Source: Dickeya dianthicola NCPPB 453 (GTDB lineage Bacteria; Pseudomonadota; Gammaproteobacteria; Enterobacterales; Enterobacteriaceae). Taken from it: DNA of 64,000 nucleotides. A program made the translations under genes and the position numbers. Position 1 is the first letter of the stretch. The number at the start of each line of letters is the position of its first letter. Below the pieces are notes generated by a model. The model was not told the origin of the DNA. It worked only from the letters and a program-made list of their open reading frames with translations, and did not search any database. This document shows positions 50,669-62,925 of the stretch, piece after piece. The stretch is taken from assembly GCF_000365305.1 (NCBI RefSeq), contig NZ_CM001841.1, positions 3,602,894-3,666,893 of the forward strand. The letters are read 5' to 3'.

Positions 50669-52243
50669 ATGTCAGATAACACAATAACGAGTGTGGCCAG
50701 TGAGCGGCCGCTTTATATCAAGGTCCATGAGTCTGACAATGTTGCCATTGTCGTCAACAATAACGGCCTGAAGGCCGGAACTCAATTCAGCTGCGGTCTG
50801 GAACTGAAAGAGCACATACCGCAAGGCCACAAGGTGGCATTAAGCGACATCGCCCTCGGCGCGCCCATCGTCCGTTACGGCGAAATCATCGGCTACGCCC
50901 TCAGGGATATCGCCCGCGGCAGTTGGATCGATGAGTCGCTGGTGGAATTGCCCAACGCCCCGGCGCTGGAAACGCTGCCGCTGGCGACCCGGGTTCCGTC
51001 GCCATTGCCGCCGCTGGAAGGTTACACCTTTGAAGGCTACCGTAACCCGGACGGTAGCGTCGGCACCAAAAATCTGCTTGGCATCACCACCAGCGTACAC
51101 TGCGTCGCCGGCGTGGTGGATTATGTCGTCACGCTGATCGAGCGCGATCTGCTGCCCCGCTATCCCAACGTGGATGGCGTGGTGGCGCTGAACCATCTTT
51201 ACGGCTGCGGCGTGGCGATCAATGCCCCGGCCGCGGTGGTGCCGATTCGTACCATCCATAACCTGGCGCTGAACCCGAATTTCGGCGGCGAGGTGCTGGT
51301 GGTCGGGCTGGGTTGCGAAAAACTCCAGCCGGAACGGCTGCTGCAAGGCACGCCGGATGTGCAGGCCATTTCACTGGACGACACCAGTATTGTGCGGCTG
51401 CAGGATGAACATCACGTCGGTTTCAAATCGATGGTGGACGACATCCTGACGATGGCGGATAAACATCTGCAACAGCTCAACCGCCGTAAGCGCGAAACGG
51501 TGCCGGCTTCCGAACTGGTCGTCGGCATGCAGTGCGGTGGCAGCGACGCCTTTTCCGGCGTGACCGCCAACCCGGCGGTGGGATTCGCCTCCGATCTGTT
51601 GGTGCGCTGCGGCGCCACGGTGATGTTTTCCGAAGTCACCGAAGTCCGCGACGCCATCCATCTGCTTACGCCGCGCGCCATCAATCAAGAGGTGGGTAAA
51701 CGCCTGCTGGAAGAAATGGCCTGGTATGACGATTATCTGGACAGCGGCAAGACCGACCGCAGCGCCAACCCGTCGCCCGGCAACAAGAAAGGCGGGCTGG
51801 CCAACGTGGTGGAAAAAGCGCTGGGGTCAATCGCCAAATCCGGCACTAGTGCGATTGTCGAAGTGCTGTCGCCGGGTCAGCGCCCGACCAAACGCGGTCT
51901 GATTTACGCGGCCACGCCAGCCAGCGACTTTGTGTGCGGCACGCAGCAACTGGCTTCCGGCATCACGGTCCAGGTGTTCACCACCGGACGCGGCACCCCT
52001 TACGGGCTGAAAGCTGTGCCGGTTATCAAGATGGCGACCCGCACGGCGCTGGCGGAACGCTGGCATGACCTGATGGACATCAACGCCGGCACCATCGCCA
52101 CCGGCGAAGCCAGCATTGAGGATGTGGGCTGGCAACTGTTCCAGTTTATTCTGGATATCGCCAGCGACAGGAAAAAAACCTGGTCCGATCAATGGGGCCT
52201 GCACAACGCCCTGTCGGTGTTCAACCCGGCGCCAGTCACCTGA
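50669..52243 (+). CDS. garD: Galactarate dehydratase
   Basis: Iron-dependent dehydratase converting galactarate (meso-galactarate) to 5-keto-4-deoxy-glucarate, the substrate of GarL. The 524 residues match E. coli GarD, with an N-terminal SAF-like domain (about residues 10-100) and the UxaA/GarD catalytic domain ([62 protein letters not shown]). ATG 50669 is chosen because GAAGG lies upstream and the length fits; an ATG at 50654 adds five residues. It diverges from the gud/gar operon it serves. Confidence 0.95.
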   Translation: MSDNTITSVASERPLYIKVHESDNVAIVVNNNGLKAGTQFSCGLELKEHIPQGHKVALSDIALGAPIVRYGEIIGYALRDIARGSWIDESLVELPNAPALETLPLATRVPSPLPPLEGYTFEGYRNPDGSVGTKNLLGITTSVHCVAGVVDYVVTLIERDLLPRYPNVDGVVALNHLYGCGVAINAPAAVVPIRTIHNLALNPNFGGEVLVVGLGCEKLQPERLLQGTPDVQAISLDDTSIVRLQDEHHVGFKSMVDDILTMADKHLQQLNRRKRETVPASELVVGMQCGGSDAFSGVTANPAVGFASDLLVRCGATVMFSEVTEVRDAIHLLTPRAINQEVGKRLLEEMAWYDDYLDSGKTDRSANPSPGNKKGGLANVVEKALGSIAKSGTSAIVEVLSPGQRPTKRGLIYAATPASDFVCGTQQLASGITVQVFTTGRGTPYGLKAVPVIKMATRTALAERWHDLMDINAGTIATGEASIEDVGWQLFQFILDIASDRKKTWSDQWGLHNALSVFNPAPVT

Positions 52244-52269
52244 TATACGCCTTTACGCGTTAACCACCC

Positions 52270-52308
52270 CGTTCGTCACTGGATAAAATATCCGGTGGCG
52301 AACGTTTT
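52270..52308 (+). terminator. Rho-independent terminator after garD
   Basis: A 16-bp stem (CGTTCGTCACTGGATA with TATCCGGTGGCGAACG, two G-U pairs, AAA loop) is followed by TTTT, 27 bases after the garD stop. Confidence 0.82.
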
Positions 52309-52817
52309 AAAATATTTTCTGCCCTTTGGCGTTTAAGCCGCTGACATTGCCTGGGTATATCATCCACGTAAATTTATTTTTGATAAAAAATAACCTTCCG
52401 TTCCTTTCACTACGTCATTATTTAACTTCACTTAATCATCCACCTTGCCGCTCTTTATATTTTCAGAAAACATTTTTCGTTATTTCTGTTAATGAAACGT
52501 TTTTATTGTGATCCCGACTTTAAGAAAAATCGAACAATATTCAACAAACCGAAATAAGGCAAAAAAATGCTGCTCAAAAAATGATTTCATTGACAACACA
52601 AAGATGTAAAGCATAAATTCCCCCTGATAAAATAATTTTACTTAGGGATGCTTTTAAATTTAAAGCGCCATTTTTTTCGTATATTTTAACCTTGCGTTAA
52701 AAAATAAAAATGATGACTCAACACGCCTCTCAGCCCGTGTGATTAATCAGGCCGTGCCCACACGTCGGCCCTTCTATTCTCACGATATATTACTGATACA
52801 CAGCATCGGGGTTTACA
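52309..52817. other. garD-aer intergenic region
   Basis: About 510 bases, markedly A/T-rich, with several stop codons in all frames. It must hold the rightward promoter of the chemoreceptor gene. No clear sigma-28 promoter, small gene or structured RNA was identified. Confidence 0.45.
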
Positions 52818-54353
52818 ATGAGGGTTAATGCACCTATTACACAACAAGAATACCTGTTGGATGACAACACCACATTAATGTCGACCACGGATGTTAAAAG
52901 CCACATTACTTACGCCAATTCCGCTTTTATCCGCGTCAGCGGTTTTGATGAACATGAATTGATGGGAACACCGCACAATATTGTGCGTCATCCGGATATG
53001 CCTATCGAAGCTTTCGCCGATATGTGGTACACGCTGCAGCAGGGAGACAGTTGGACCGGTCTGGTCAAAAACCGCCGCAAGAACGGCGATCATTACTGGG
53101 TGCGCGCCAACGTCACGCCGGTTTACCACCATAATCAGCTCGCCGGCTATATTTCGGTGCGCAATACCCCCAAAGCAGAAGAAATTCAGGCAGCGGAACC
53201 TTTGTATGAAGCGGTACTGAGTAAGCAGGCCCGCCATATTCGGTTTTATAAAGGACTCGTGGTCCGAACCGGTCTGTTCTCGGTCTTGTCCCTGTTCCAA
53301 CGGCTATCGGTGCGCTCACGGTTACGGCTGGCTGTTCTGCTTGGCGGCCTGGTGCCGCTGGCGCTGATCTTACTGGGTTGCGGCGCGACGACGTCGATTG
53401 TCGCCACGCTACTATTGATGGTAACGCTCGACAGATTTCTGCAACGGCAAATCGCCCATCCGCTGCGTTTGATTCTGCGTCAGGCGCAACAGGTGGTATC
53501 CGGTCGTCGGGCCGACAGTATCCATATCAACCGGGTGGATGACATCGGCCTGCTGTTGCGGGTGGTTAATCAGTTCGGGCTGAACCTGCATTCGCTGGTG
53601 GACGACGTCGGCACGCAGGTCGCGGGCATCAACAGCGTCAGCCGGCAACTGGCCGACAGCAACGGTGATCTGAGCGCGCGTACCGAGGAAACTTCCGCCA
53701 ATCTGCAGCAAACTGCGGCTGCTATCGAGCAGATTACCGTCGCGGTGCAACAAAGCGCGGACACCGCCACCCAGGCGACGCAGATGGCGCAAAACGCCAG
53801 CCTGTCCGCCAGTAAAGGCGGCGATATCATGGCTGAAGCGGTGGGCATGATGGAGGCGATTTCAAACGCCAGCCGCAAAATCGTCGATATCATCGGCGTC
53901 ATCGATAGCATCGCGTTTCAGACCAACATCCTGGCGCTCAATGCGGCGGTAGAGGCGGCGCGGGCCGGGGTGGAAGGACGCGGTTTTGCCGTTGTGGCAG
54001 CGGAAGTACGCAGCCTGGCGCAGCATTCCGCGTCTGCCGCCCGCGAAATCAAAACGCTGATCGATGCCAACATGACCAGCGTTGAAAACGGCAGTGCGCT
54101 GGTGGACAAAGCCGGTCTGCATATTCAGGACATCGTCAACGACGTGCAACAGGTCGCGGCCATGATCAGCGAGATCAGCAACGCCACCCACGAACAAACC
54201 GCCGCGCTGTCGCTGATCAATGACTCCATTGCCCAAATCGAGCAGATGACCGTCGGCAATACCGGCATGGTCGACCAGTCAGCCGAATTCGCCACCGACC
54301 TCGGCAGGCAGGCGCTGCGCTTGACCGATGCGATTAATGTCTACGGAAAATAA
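52818..54353 (+). CDS. Aer-like PAS-domain methyl-accepting chemoreceptor
   Basis: 511-residue energy-taxis type receptor. A cytoplasmic N-terminal PAS domain (about residues 10-120) includes VRHPDMPIEAFADMW and KNRRKNGDHYWVRAN, both strongly Aer-like, so FAD binding and redox or oxygen sensing are likely. One hydrophobic hairpin (about 171-204) anchors it, followed by a HAMP-like region and the signalling domain with tip IAFQTNILALNAAVEAARAG (about 367-386). No CheR-binding pentapeptide is seen at the C terminus. E. coli Aer has 506 residues. Neighbouring FlxA-like genes place it in a motility setting. Confidence 0.85.
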   Translation: MRVNAPITQQEYLLDDNTTLMSTTDVKSHITYANSAFIRVSGFDEHELMGTPHNIVRHPDMPIEAFADMWYTLQQGDSWTGLVKNRRKNGDHYWVRANVTPVYHHNQLAGYISVRNTPKAEEIQAAEPLYEAVLSKQARHIRFYKGLVVRTGLFSVLSLFQRLSVRSRLRLAVLLGGLVPLALILLGCGATTSIVATLLLMVTLDRFLQRQIAHPLRLILRQAQQVVSGRRADSIHINRVDDIGLLLRVVNQFGLNLHSLVDDVGTQVAGINSVSRQLADSNGDLSARTEETSANLQQTAAAIEQITVAVQQSADTATQATQMAQNASLSASKGGDIMAEAVGMMEAISNASRKIVDIIGVIDSIAFQTNILALNAAVEAARAGVEGRGFAVVAAEVRSLAQHSASAAREIKTLIDANMTSVENGSALVDKAGLHIQDIVNDVQQVAAMISEISNATHEQTAALSLINDSIAQIEQMTVGNTGMVDQSAEFATDLGRQALRLTDAINVYGK

Positions 54354-54433
54354 TTGCAGGCGTAAAGATACAGTTCTTTACGCCTTGCCCCGAACAAAGG
54401 GTAGATAGAATTCGCTTTTTGGTTAATAATCAC

Positions 54434-54460
54434 TCACAAGATCGCGCCAGGTGCCGATAA
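54434..54460 (+). promoter_or_regulatory. Candidate sigma-28 (FliA) promoter 1
   Basis: A perfect -10 GCCGATAA (54453-54460) lies 51 bases before the first FlxA-like gene. The -35 position (TCACAAGA, 54434-54441, 11-bp spacer) matches the TAAAGTTT consensus poorly, so this call rests on the -10 element and on the two stronger relatives downstream. Confidence 0.5.
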
Positions 54461-54511
54461 TAGAGATAGCAGGGACAGTCCCCTGCCCAGACGAGATAAT
54501 CAGGAGGATGT

Positions 54512-54844
54512 ATGCTGAGTCCAATTACCAGCTCTGCGTTTGCAGTGATGCCGGTGCCAGCATCCACCAGCGTCGAAACCAACACTGAACAGAAGGTTTC
54601 CGAACGCAATCTGCAAAACCTGAAAGCCGCCGAGACATCGGGCGAAAGTACCAAAAAACAACAGGAAACCACGATTAATGGGCAGCAGCAGTCGATGCAG
54701 GCCCAGATCGTGGTGATGCAGGGCCAAATCGCGCAGTTGCAGACTCAGCAAGTGCCGCCGCCGCAGGAAAGTAAACCACTGGTCAGGCCGGTTGAAGGCG
54801 TCAATCGCCCGTCTGCCGAACACGCGATCGATGTTTACATCTGA
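54512..54844 (+). CDS. FlxA-like coiled-coil protein 1
   Basis: 110-residue hydrophilic protein with no signal peptide or membrane segment. The central part is Gln-rich (GQQQSMQAQIVVMQGQIAQL, about residues 56-75), predicted coiled coil, shorter than in the two paralogues downstream. The C terminus AIDVYI is shared with them (IDVYI and INVYI), which ties the three together. A good AGGAGG ribosome site precedes the ATG. The resemblance is to the FlxA family, whose E. coli member is a sigma-28-dependent gene of unknown function. Confidence 0.72.
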   Translation: MLSPITSSAFAVMPVPASTSVETNTEQKVSERNLQNLKAAETSGESTKKQQETTINGQQQSMQAQIVVMQGQIAQLQTQQVPPPQESKPLVRPVEGVNRPSAEHAIDVYI

Positions 54845-54875
54845 TCGATCGGTCAGAGCGTGAAACGATATAACC

Positions 54876-54908
54876 AAACCCGCTGCCAGCCAGCGGGTTT
54901 GGCTTTTT
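54876..54908 (+). terminator. Rho-independent terminator after FlxA-like gene 1
   Basis: AAACCCGCTG, loop CCAGC, CAGCGGGTTT form a 10-bp stem followed by GGCTTTTT, 31 bases after the stop codon. It makes the first gene a separate transcription unit. Confidence 0.88.
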
Positions 54909-54933
54909 CAGGGCAGACAATCAGGGCTGACAA

Positions 54934-54960
54934 TAAAGTCACACGAAGCAATACCGATAA
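54934..54960 (+). promoter_or_regulatory. Sigma-28 (FliA) promoter 2
   Basis: TAAAGTCA (54934-54941), an 11-bp spacer and ACCGATAA (54953-54960) match the flagellar sigma-28 consensus TAAAGTTT-N11-GCCGATAA at 13 of 16 positions. It lies 36 bases before the second FlxA-like gene. Confidence 0.82.
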
Positions 54961-54996
54961 CAACACCATTAGTGTCACGATGTTAAGGAGATATTT

Positions 54997-55356
54997 ATGG
55001 CAGGTTCCGTCGGTTCGACAACATCAGCGGCCTCAGGAGCAGCAAGCACCAGTTCCGCAGGCATTGAACAAAAGATCATGCAGCTCACCAAACAAATTCA
55101 GACCTTGACCAAAGATCTGGGCAAGCTGACGGGGAAAATGATCGAAGCCAAGACCGATGAAGAGCGGCAGTTGCTTCAGCAGCAGCAGAAAATGCTGCAG
55201 GCGCAGATCCAGCAATTACAACGACAGATTCAGCAACTGCAACAGCAAAAAGCCCAGCAGCAATCGCAAGCCACGGATGTCACATCGTCACAAAGCGCGA
55301 AGCAGGAAGGAAACAACCCGCTTTCTTCCAATAGCAAGATCGATGTCTATATCTGA
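54997..55356 (+). CDS. FlxA-like coiled-coil protein 2
   Basis: 119-residue protein with a Ser/Ala/Thr-rich N terminus (about residues 1-20), then heptad-like coiled coil (IEQKIMQLTKQIQTLTKDLG) and a long Gln-rich stretch (about 62-92). It ends SKIDVYI. It is a clear paralogue of the next gene, sharing the block TDEERxLLxQQQKM. The gene has its own sigma-28-like promoter and ribosome site (AAGGAG), pointing to the flagellar regulon. Its function is unknown; a cytoplasmic or secreted filament-associated role cannot be distinguished. Confidence 0.78.
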   Translation: MAGSVGSTTSAASGAASTSSAGIEQKIMQLTKQIQTLTKDLGKLTGKMIEAKTDEERQLLQQQQKMLQAQIQQLQRQIQQLQQQKAQQQSQATDVTSSQSAKQEGNNPLSSNSKIDVYI

Positions 55357-55414
55357 CGAACTGTTATTATCCTGGCAAATTTGTATATTTTCCGTCAGAA
55401 AAGTGAAAAGCCGG

Positions 55415-55442
55415 TAAGGATATCGCGGTGTGATGCCGATAA
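55415..55442 (+). promoter_or_regulatory. Candidate sigma-28 (FliA) promoter 3
   Basis: A perfect -10 GCCGATAA (55435-55442) lies 36 bases before the third FlxA-like gene, the same distance as for gene 2. The -35 TAAGGATA (55415-55422) matches partly and needs a 12-bp rather than 11-bp spacer. Confidence 0.6.
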
Positions 55443-55478
55443 CGGCATGGCCACTATGGCTATTTTCAGGAGGAATTT

Positions 55479-55835
55479 ATGGCAAGTTCTATCGGCTCGG
55501 CAACATCAGCCGTTTCTGCGTCGTCGGGTAGCAGTACCGGCATTGATCAGCAGGTCGCCCAGTTAAGCAAGGAAATTCAAACGCTGACCAAGCAAGCGAC
55601 TAAGCTGACTCAGCAGGTGAAAGAAGCAACAACAGATGAAGAACGTAAATTGCTTGAACAACAGCAAAAGATGATTCAGGCGCAGATCCAGCAACTGCAG
55701 GCGCAAATCCAGCAGTTGCAGCAGCAGAAAACGCAGCAGTCTCAGCAGCCTGAACTGTCCTCAGTGCAATCAGCCAAGCCTCAGGAAGGCGTCAACGCGC
55801 TGACGGATGAAAACAGCATCAATGTTTACATCTAA
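55479..55835 (+). CDS. FlxA-like coiled-coil protein 3
   Basis: 118-residue paralogue of the preceding gene: Ser-rich start (MASSIGSATSAVSASSG), coiled coil (QVAQLSKEIQTLTKQATKL), shared TTDEERKLLEQQQKM block, Gln-rich repeat of the type QIQQLQAQIQQLQQQ, and C terminus SINVYI. Preceded by AGGAGG and a sigma-28-like promoter, followed by a terminator. Genes 2 and 3 look like a tandem duplication, with gene 1 an older relative. Confidence 0.78.
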   Translation: MASSIGSATSAVSASSGSSTGIDQQVAQLSKEIQTLTKQATKLTQQVKEATTDEERKLLEQQQKMIQAQIQQLQAQIQQLQQQKTQQSQQPELSSVQSAKPQEGVNALTDENSINVYI

Positions 55836-55871
55836 TCCTGTATCTGGCTGATTATCGTCTGGCATGAACGA

Positions 55872-55910
55872 AAGCATCATTTATCGATATGATTAATGGT
55901 GCTTTTTTTA
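55872..55910 (+). terminator. Rho-independent terminator after FlxA-like gene 3
   Basis: AAGCATCATT and AATGGTGCTT form a 10-bp stem (one G-U pair) with a 13-base loop, followed by a run of T, 37 bases after the stop codon. Confidence 0.8.
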
Positions 55911-55980
55911 TTTGAGGAGACTCGATACGGCGGGCGGCGCAAACAAAGCATGCAGGCGCCAGAGAACAGCAAAGCATGCG

Positions 55981-56058
55981 GCGATTGGCGATTGGCGATT
56001 GACTCCCGTCATGACGATCTACTTTGATGACGATCTACTCTGATTACGATCTACTCTG
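55981..56058. repeat. Two short tandem repeats (7 bp x3 and 16 bp x3)
   Basis: GCGATTG is repeated three times at 55981-56001. A 16-bp unit, ATGACGATCTACTTTG with one or two changes, is repeated three times at 56011-56058. They lie in the gap beyond the DUF3820 stop codon. Confidence 0.88.
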
Positions 56059-56089
56059 ATGACAACCGATTGATCCACACCACAATATA

Positions 56090-56311
56090 TCAGGGCTGGG
56101 GACGGCGCAGCGGTTTAACCAGCCCCTGCAACCCTTCCATCTTGACTGCCAGCGTAATCTGCATCAGCTCGCCTAATCGCCCTGCCGGGAATTCGCCCTT
56201 GCGGGCGAACCAGAGGAGATACTCTTCCGGCAAGTCGATCAGCATCCGGCCTTTGTATTTGCCAAACGGCACCGGCGTATTGGCTATCGCCAGCAGATCC
56301 TCTTTTTCCAT
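56090..56311 (-). CDS. DUF3820 family protein
   Basis: 73-residue protein with the conserved pattern PFGKYKGRMLIDLPEEYLLWFARKGEFP, which marks the DUF3820 (QSregVF_b, putative quorum-sensing-regulated virulence factor) family. Function is unproven. It is 7 bases downstream of ligA in the same direction, the usual place for this family in enterobacteria, so the ligA 3' end and this gene probably move as a unit. Confidence 0.85.
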   Translation of the reverse strand: MEKEDLLAIANTPVPFGKYKGRMLIDLPEEYLLWFARKGEFPAGRLGELMQITLAVKMEGLQGLVKPLRRPQP

Positions 56312-56318
56312 GTTCCCT

Positions 56319-59806
<3,488 letters not shown>

Positions 59807-59850
59807 TCCCTGGCTCCAAAAACAGGTTCATTTTTAACGCGCGCTATATT

Positions 59851-59913
59851 ATCACATTCAACTACCACACCATCACATTCAACTACCACACCATCACACC
59901 CAGCTACCACACT
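59851..59913. repeat. 21-bp tandem repeat, about three units, in the glnE-hldE gap
   Basis: ATCACATTCAACTACCACACC occurs at 59851-59871 and 59872-59892, with a third imperfect copy at 59893-59913. It fills much of the 157-base gap between glnE and hldE and lies within the likely hldE leader. Confidence 0.9.
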
Positions 59914-59963
59914 CACCAGGTAGCCGCTGCGCGCCACAACGGCGCCGTTTTGTGCGGCGCGCC

Positions 59964-62813
59964 TCACTCCAACCACTTTTTCCAGCTCTGTTGCACTTGT
60001 TGCCGCTCGGCGCAGAAACCGTCCTGATCGACGCGGCCGGGCAGTTCCTGCAACGCCAGATGGTGGATTTCATCGCGCAGGGTGATGTAAGCCAGCCGTA
60101 AAGCGTCGGCCTCTTCTTCCGCCATCACGCCGTGGCGGGCCAGCAATTCCAAAATACGCACATTATCGGACCAGCGCGTCAACCGCGGCTCCTGCGCCGC
60201 GTAACGCAGCACCAGATACTGGGCGATGAACTCAATATCGGTGATGCCGCCGGCGTCGGCTTTGATATCAAAATCCGAGTCTTTGCTGGCGTGGTGCTGG
60301 CGCATTTTTTCCCGCATTTCCCGCACGTCGGTGCGCAGCGCGTCGCCATCACGCTCACGGCACAAAATCCGCTGGCGGATCTGCTCAAACTGCTGCTGGA
60401 TGGCGGGTTCGCCATACACCACCCGGGCGCGCACCAGCGCCTGATGTTCCCAGGTCCAGGCTTCGTTGCACTGATAATCCTCGAACGCCGCCACGCTGCT
60501 CACCAGCATGCCTGCCGCTCCCGATGGCCTTAAACGGGCATCGACCTCGTACAGAATGCCGGACGAAGTACGGGTACTGAACAGGTGCATCACACGCTGG
60601 GCCAGCCGCAAATAGAACTGACGACCGTCGATGCTGCGCTCGCCATCGGTCATGACGTTATCCGGACAATCGATCAGAAACACCAGATCAAGGTCGGAAC
60701 TGTAGCCCAGCTCCCAGCCGCCCAACTTACCGTACCCCACCACGGCGAACCCGCGCCCAGAATGAGAGTGCAGGTGGGCTGGCTGGCCGTAACGCGCCGC
60801 CATCTGGTTCCACGCCTGCTGTACCACGGCGGCAATTATCGCCTCCGCCAGATAGGTTAAGTGATCACTCACTTTCATGACCGGCAGCGCGCCGACGATA
60901 TCGGCCGCTGCGATGCGCAAGTGCTGCGCCTGCTTGAACTGACGCAACGCTTCCAGTTGCTGTTCTTCGTCCTCCTCTGGCACCCGCATTAAGTACTGAC
61001 GCAGTTCGTCGGCGTAAGCATTCTGCTCGGTGGGTTGGTACAAGCTGGCCGGATCCAGCAGTTCATCCAACAACAACGGATAACGCGCCAGTTGGCTGGC
61101 AATCATCGGCGATACCGCGCACAGCCAGATCAGTTGCGTCAGCGCCGAACGCGACTCCAGCAACAGTTCCAGGTAGGTGGTGCGGGTAACGATGCCCAGC
61201 AACAGCGGCGTCAGGCGCGCTACGATGACGTCGGCGTTGGCGTGACTGCAAGCCTGCGCCAGCAAGGCCGGCATCAGTTGGTCGAGCACGTCGCGCCCGC
61301 GCGGCCCGATGGTGCGACGGGATAAGTCGGCACGGAAATCCGTCACCCGCGCCAGCAGCCGTTCGCACACCTCCGGGGTCAGCTCAGGCGCCAGCGCCGC
61401 CAGGTCCGCACTATCCAGGCCATCCTGCCACAGGCTGCTGTAATGACTGTGCTCCGGGGTTTCGCTGCCGTCGGGCGCGTCATCGCCAATCAGCTCATGA
61501 AACACCGCGCGTACCGCACTCATCTGCTGGTGTAAGCGTTCACTCAGTTGCAACCAGTCGTCACAGCGCATCCCCCACGCCAGCCGCGCCTGATTAAGCG
61601 GGTCTTCCGGCAGGGTTTGCGTTTGTTCGTCGGCGATTGACTGCAACAGGTTTTCCAGCCGACGCAAAAATAGATAAGCCTCGCGCAGTTGAGCCGCCTG
61701 CTCCGGGGTCAGCAGCCCCAGTTCGCCAACCTGCATCAGCGTCGGCAGCAGAGCGCGCCCCTGCAACGCGGGTTCGCGGCCGCCGCGAATCAGCTGAAAC
61801 ACCTGGGTGATGAATTCCACTTCGCGGATGCCGCCCGCCCCCAGTTTGATGTTGTTGCGCAGGTCGCGCCGCCGCACTTCGCGGGCGATCATGTTTTTCA
61901 TGTTGCGTAGCGATTGAATCACGCTGAAATCGATATAGCGGCGAAACACGAACGGCCGCAGCATGCGGATCAGCTCCTGGCTGTAATGGTCGTCATCGCC
62001 GCCCATCAGCCGGGCTTTGACCATCGCATACCGCTCCCAATCGCGCCCCTGTTCCTGATAATAATCCTCCAGCGCGGCGTAGCTCATCACCAGCGGACCG
62101 CTGTCGCCAAACGGCCGCAGGCGCATGTCCACCCGGTAAACGAAGCCGTCCACGGTCGGCTGGTCCAGCGCCTTGATCAACCGCTGGCCGAGACGGGTAA
62201 AGAACTGGGCGTTATCCAGTTCCCGGCGTCCGCCGCGGGTCTGGCCGTTTTCCGGATAGGCGAAAATCAGATCGATATCCGAGGAAAAATTCAGCTCGCC
62301 GCCGCCGAGTTTGCCCATGCCCAGAATCAGCAACGGCTGCGGCTCGCCCGCTGCATTACAGGGCGTGCCCCACTCGCGGCAGCAGGCGTCGTACAGCCAC
62401 TGGCGGGCGGCGACGATCAGTACTTCGGCCAGAACGCTCAGTTGCTGCAATGTCTGCCCGGTGGTACTGAGCTGCAACCATTGCCCCCAGGCGATACGCG
62501 TCAGAATGCGGCGCCGGAACAGACGCAGCGCCTGCATTAACGCGGCCTCATCGCTGATGCCGCTCAATGCCTGCGACAGCCAGTCCGCATACTGCCGCCA
62601 CTCCTCCGGCTGAGGCGGTTGCCGCACCATCTCCTGACGCCACTGCGGATAGCGCGCCAGCGCGTCGCTAACGAACTCGCTGCAAATCAGTACCGCCATC
62701 GCCTCATCAGCCAGCGGCGTCGGTTCGGAAATCGACAGACGCTCCGCCTCATGGCGCGCCTGTTCGGTCAATAGTTCAGATAACGGAAACAACGATGCGG
62801 AATGACAGGTCAT
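59964..62813 (-). CDS. glnE: Bifunctional glutamine synthetase adenylyltransferase/deadenylase
   Basis: Controls glutamine synthetase by adding or removing AMP in response to PII state and glutamine. Two nucleotidyltransferase domains are visible: the N-terminal deadenylase with [19 protein letters not shown] (about 168-186) and the C-terminal adenylyltransferase with [22 protein letters not shown]-interacting helical domains lie between and after. The 949 residues equal the family norm. It sits between ygiF and hldE, the E. coli order. Confidence 0.96.
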   Translation of the reverse strand: MTCHSASLFPLSELLTEQARHEAERLSISEPTPLADEAMAVLICSEFVSDALARYPQWRQEMVRQPPQPEEWRQYADWLSQALSGISDEAALMQALRLFRRRILTRIAWGQWLQLSTTGQTLQQLSVLAEVLIVAARQWLYDACCREWGTPCNAAGEPQPLLILGMGKLGGGELNFSSDIDLIFAYPENGQTRGGRRELDNAQFFTRLGQRLIKALDQPTVDGFVYRVDMRLRPFGDSGPLVMSYAALEDYYQEQGRDWERYAMVKARLMGGDDDHYSQELIRMLRPFVFRRYIDFSVIQSLRNMKNMIAREVRRRDLRNNIKLGAGGIREVEFITQVFQLIRGGREPALQGRALLPTLMQVGELGLLTPEQAAQLREAYLFLRRLENLLQSIADEQTQTLPEDPLNQARLAWGMRCDDWLQLSERLHQQMSAVRAVFHELIGDDAPDGSETPEHSHYSSLWQDGLDSADLAALAPELTPEVCERLLARVTDFRADLSRRTIGPRGRDVLDQLMPALLAQACSHANADVIVARLTPLLLGIVTRTTYLELLLESRSALTQLIWLCAVSPMIASQLARYPLLLDELLDPASLYQPTEQNAYADELRQYLMRVPEEDEEQQLEALRQFKQAQHLRIAAADIVGALPVMKVSDHLTYLAEAIIAAVVQQAWNQMAARYGQPAHLHSHSGRGFAVVGYGKLGGWELGYSSDLDLVFLIDCPDNVMTDGERSIDGRQFYLRLAQRVMHLFSTRTSSGILYEVDARLRPSGAAGMLVSSVAAFEDYQCNEAWTWEHQALVRARVVYGEPAIQQQFEQIRQRILCRERDGDALRTDVREMREKMRQHHASKDSDFDIKADAGGITDIEFIAQYLVLRYAAQEPRLTRWSDNVRILELLARHGVMAEEEADALRLAYITLRDEIHHLALQELPGRVDQDGFCAERQQVQQSWKKWLE

Positions 62814-62925
62814 GGCGATATCCTTGCACAGCTGCCCCGTCAGGCAGCGTTAATAAAATGTTCAACCAGAACATATCGCCTTGCCTGTGCCGCAAAGGCG
62901 ATAACCTCGAAGCGTGACCGGCGGA

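Noticed and set aside
52610-52640. Sigma-28 promoter for the Aer-like gene (TAAAGCAT followed by CTGATAA)
   Set aside because: The spacer is about 3 bases too short and the -10 is imperfect; another candidate near 52780 matches only five of eight -10 bases and has no -35.
54512-55835. Prophage origin of the FlxA-like genes (E. coli flxA is in the Qin prophage)
   Set aside because: No phage structural, integrase or lysis genes lie nearby, and the genes have their own promoters and terminators beside a chemoreceptor gene.
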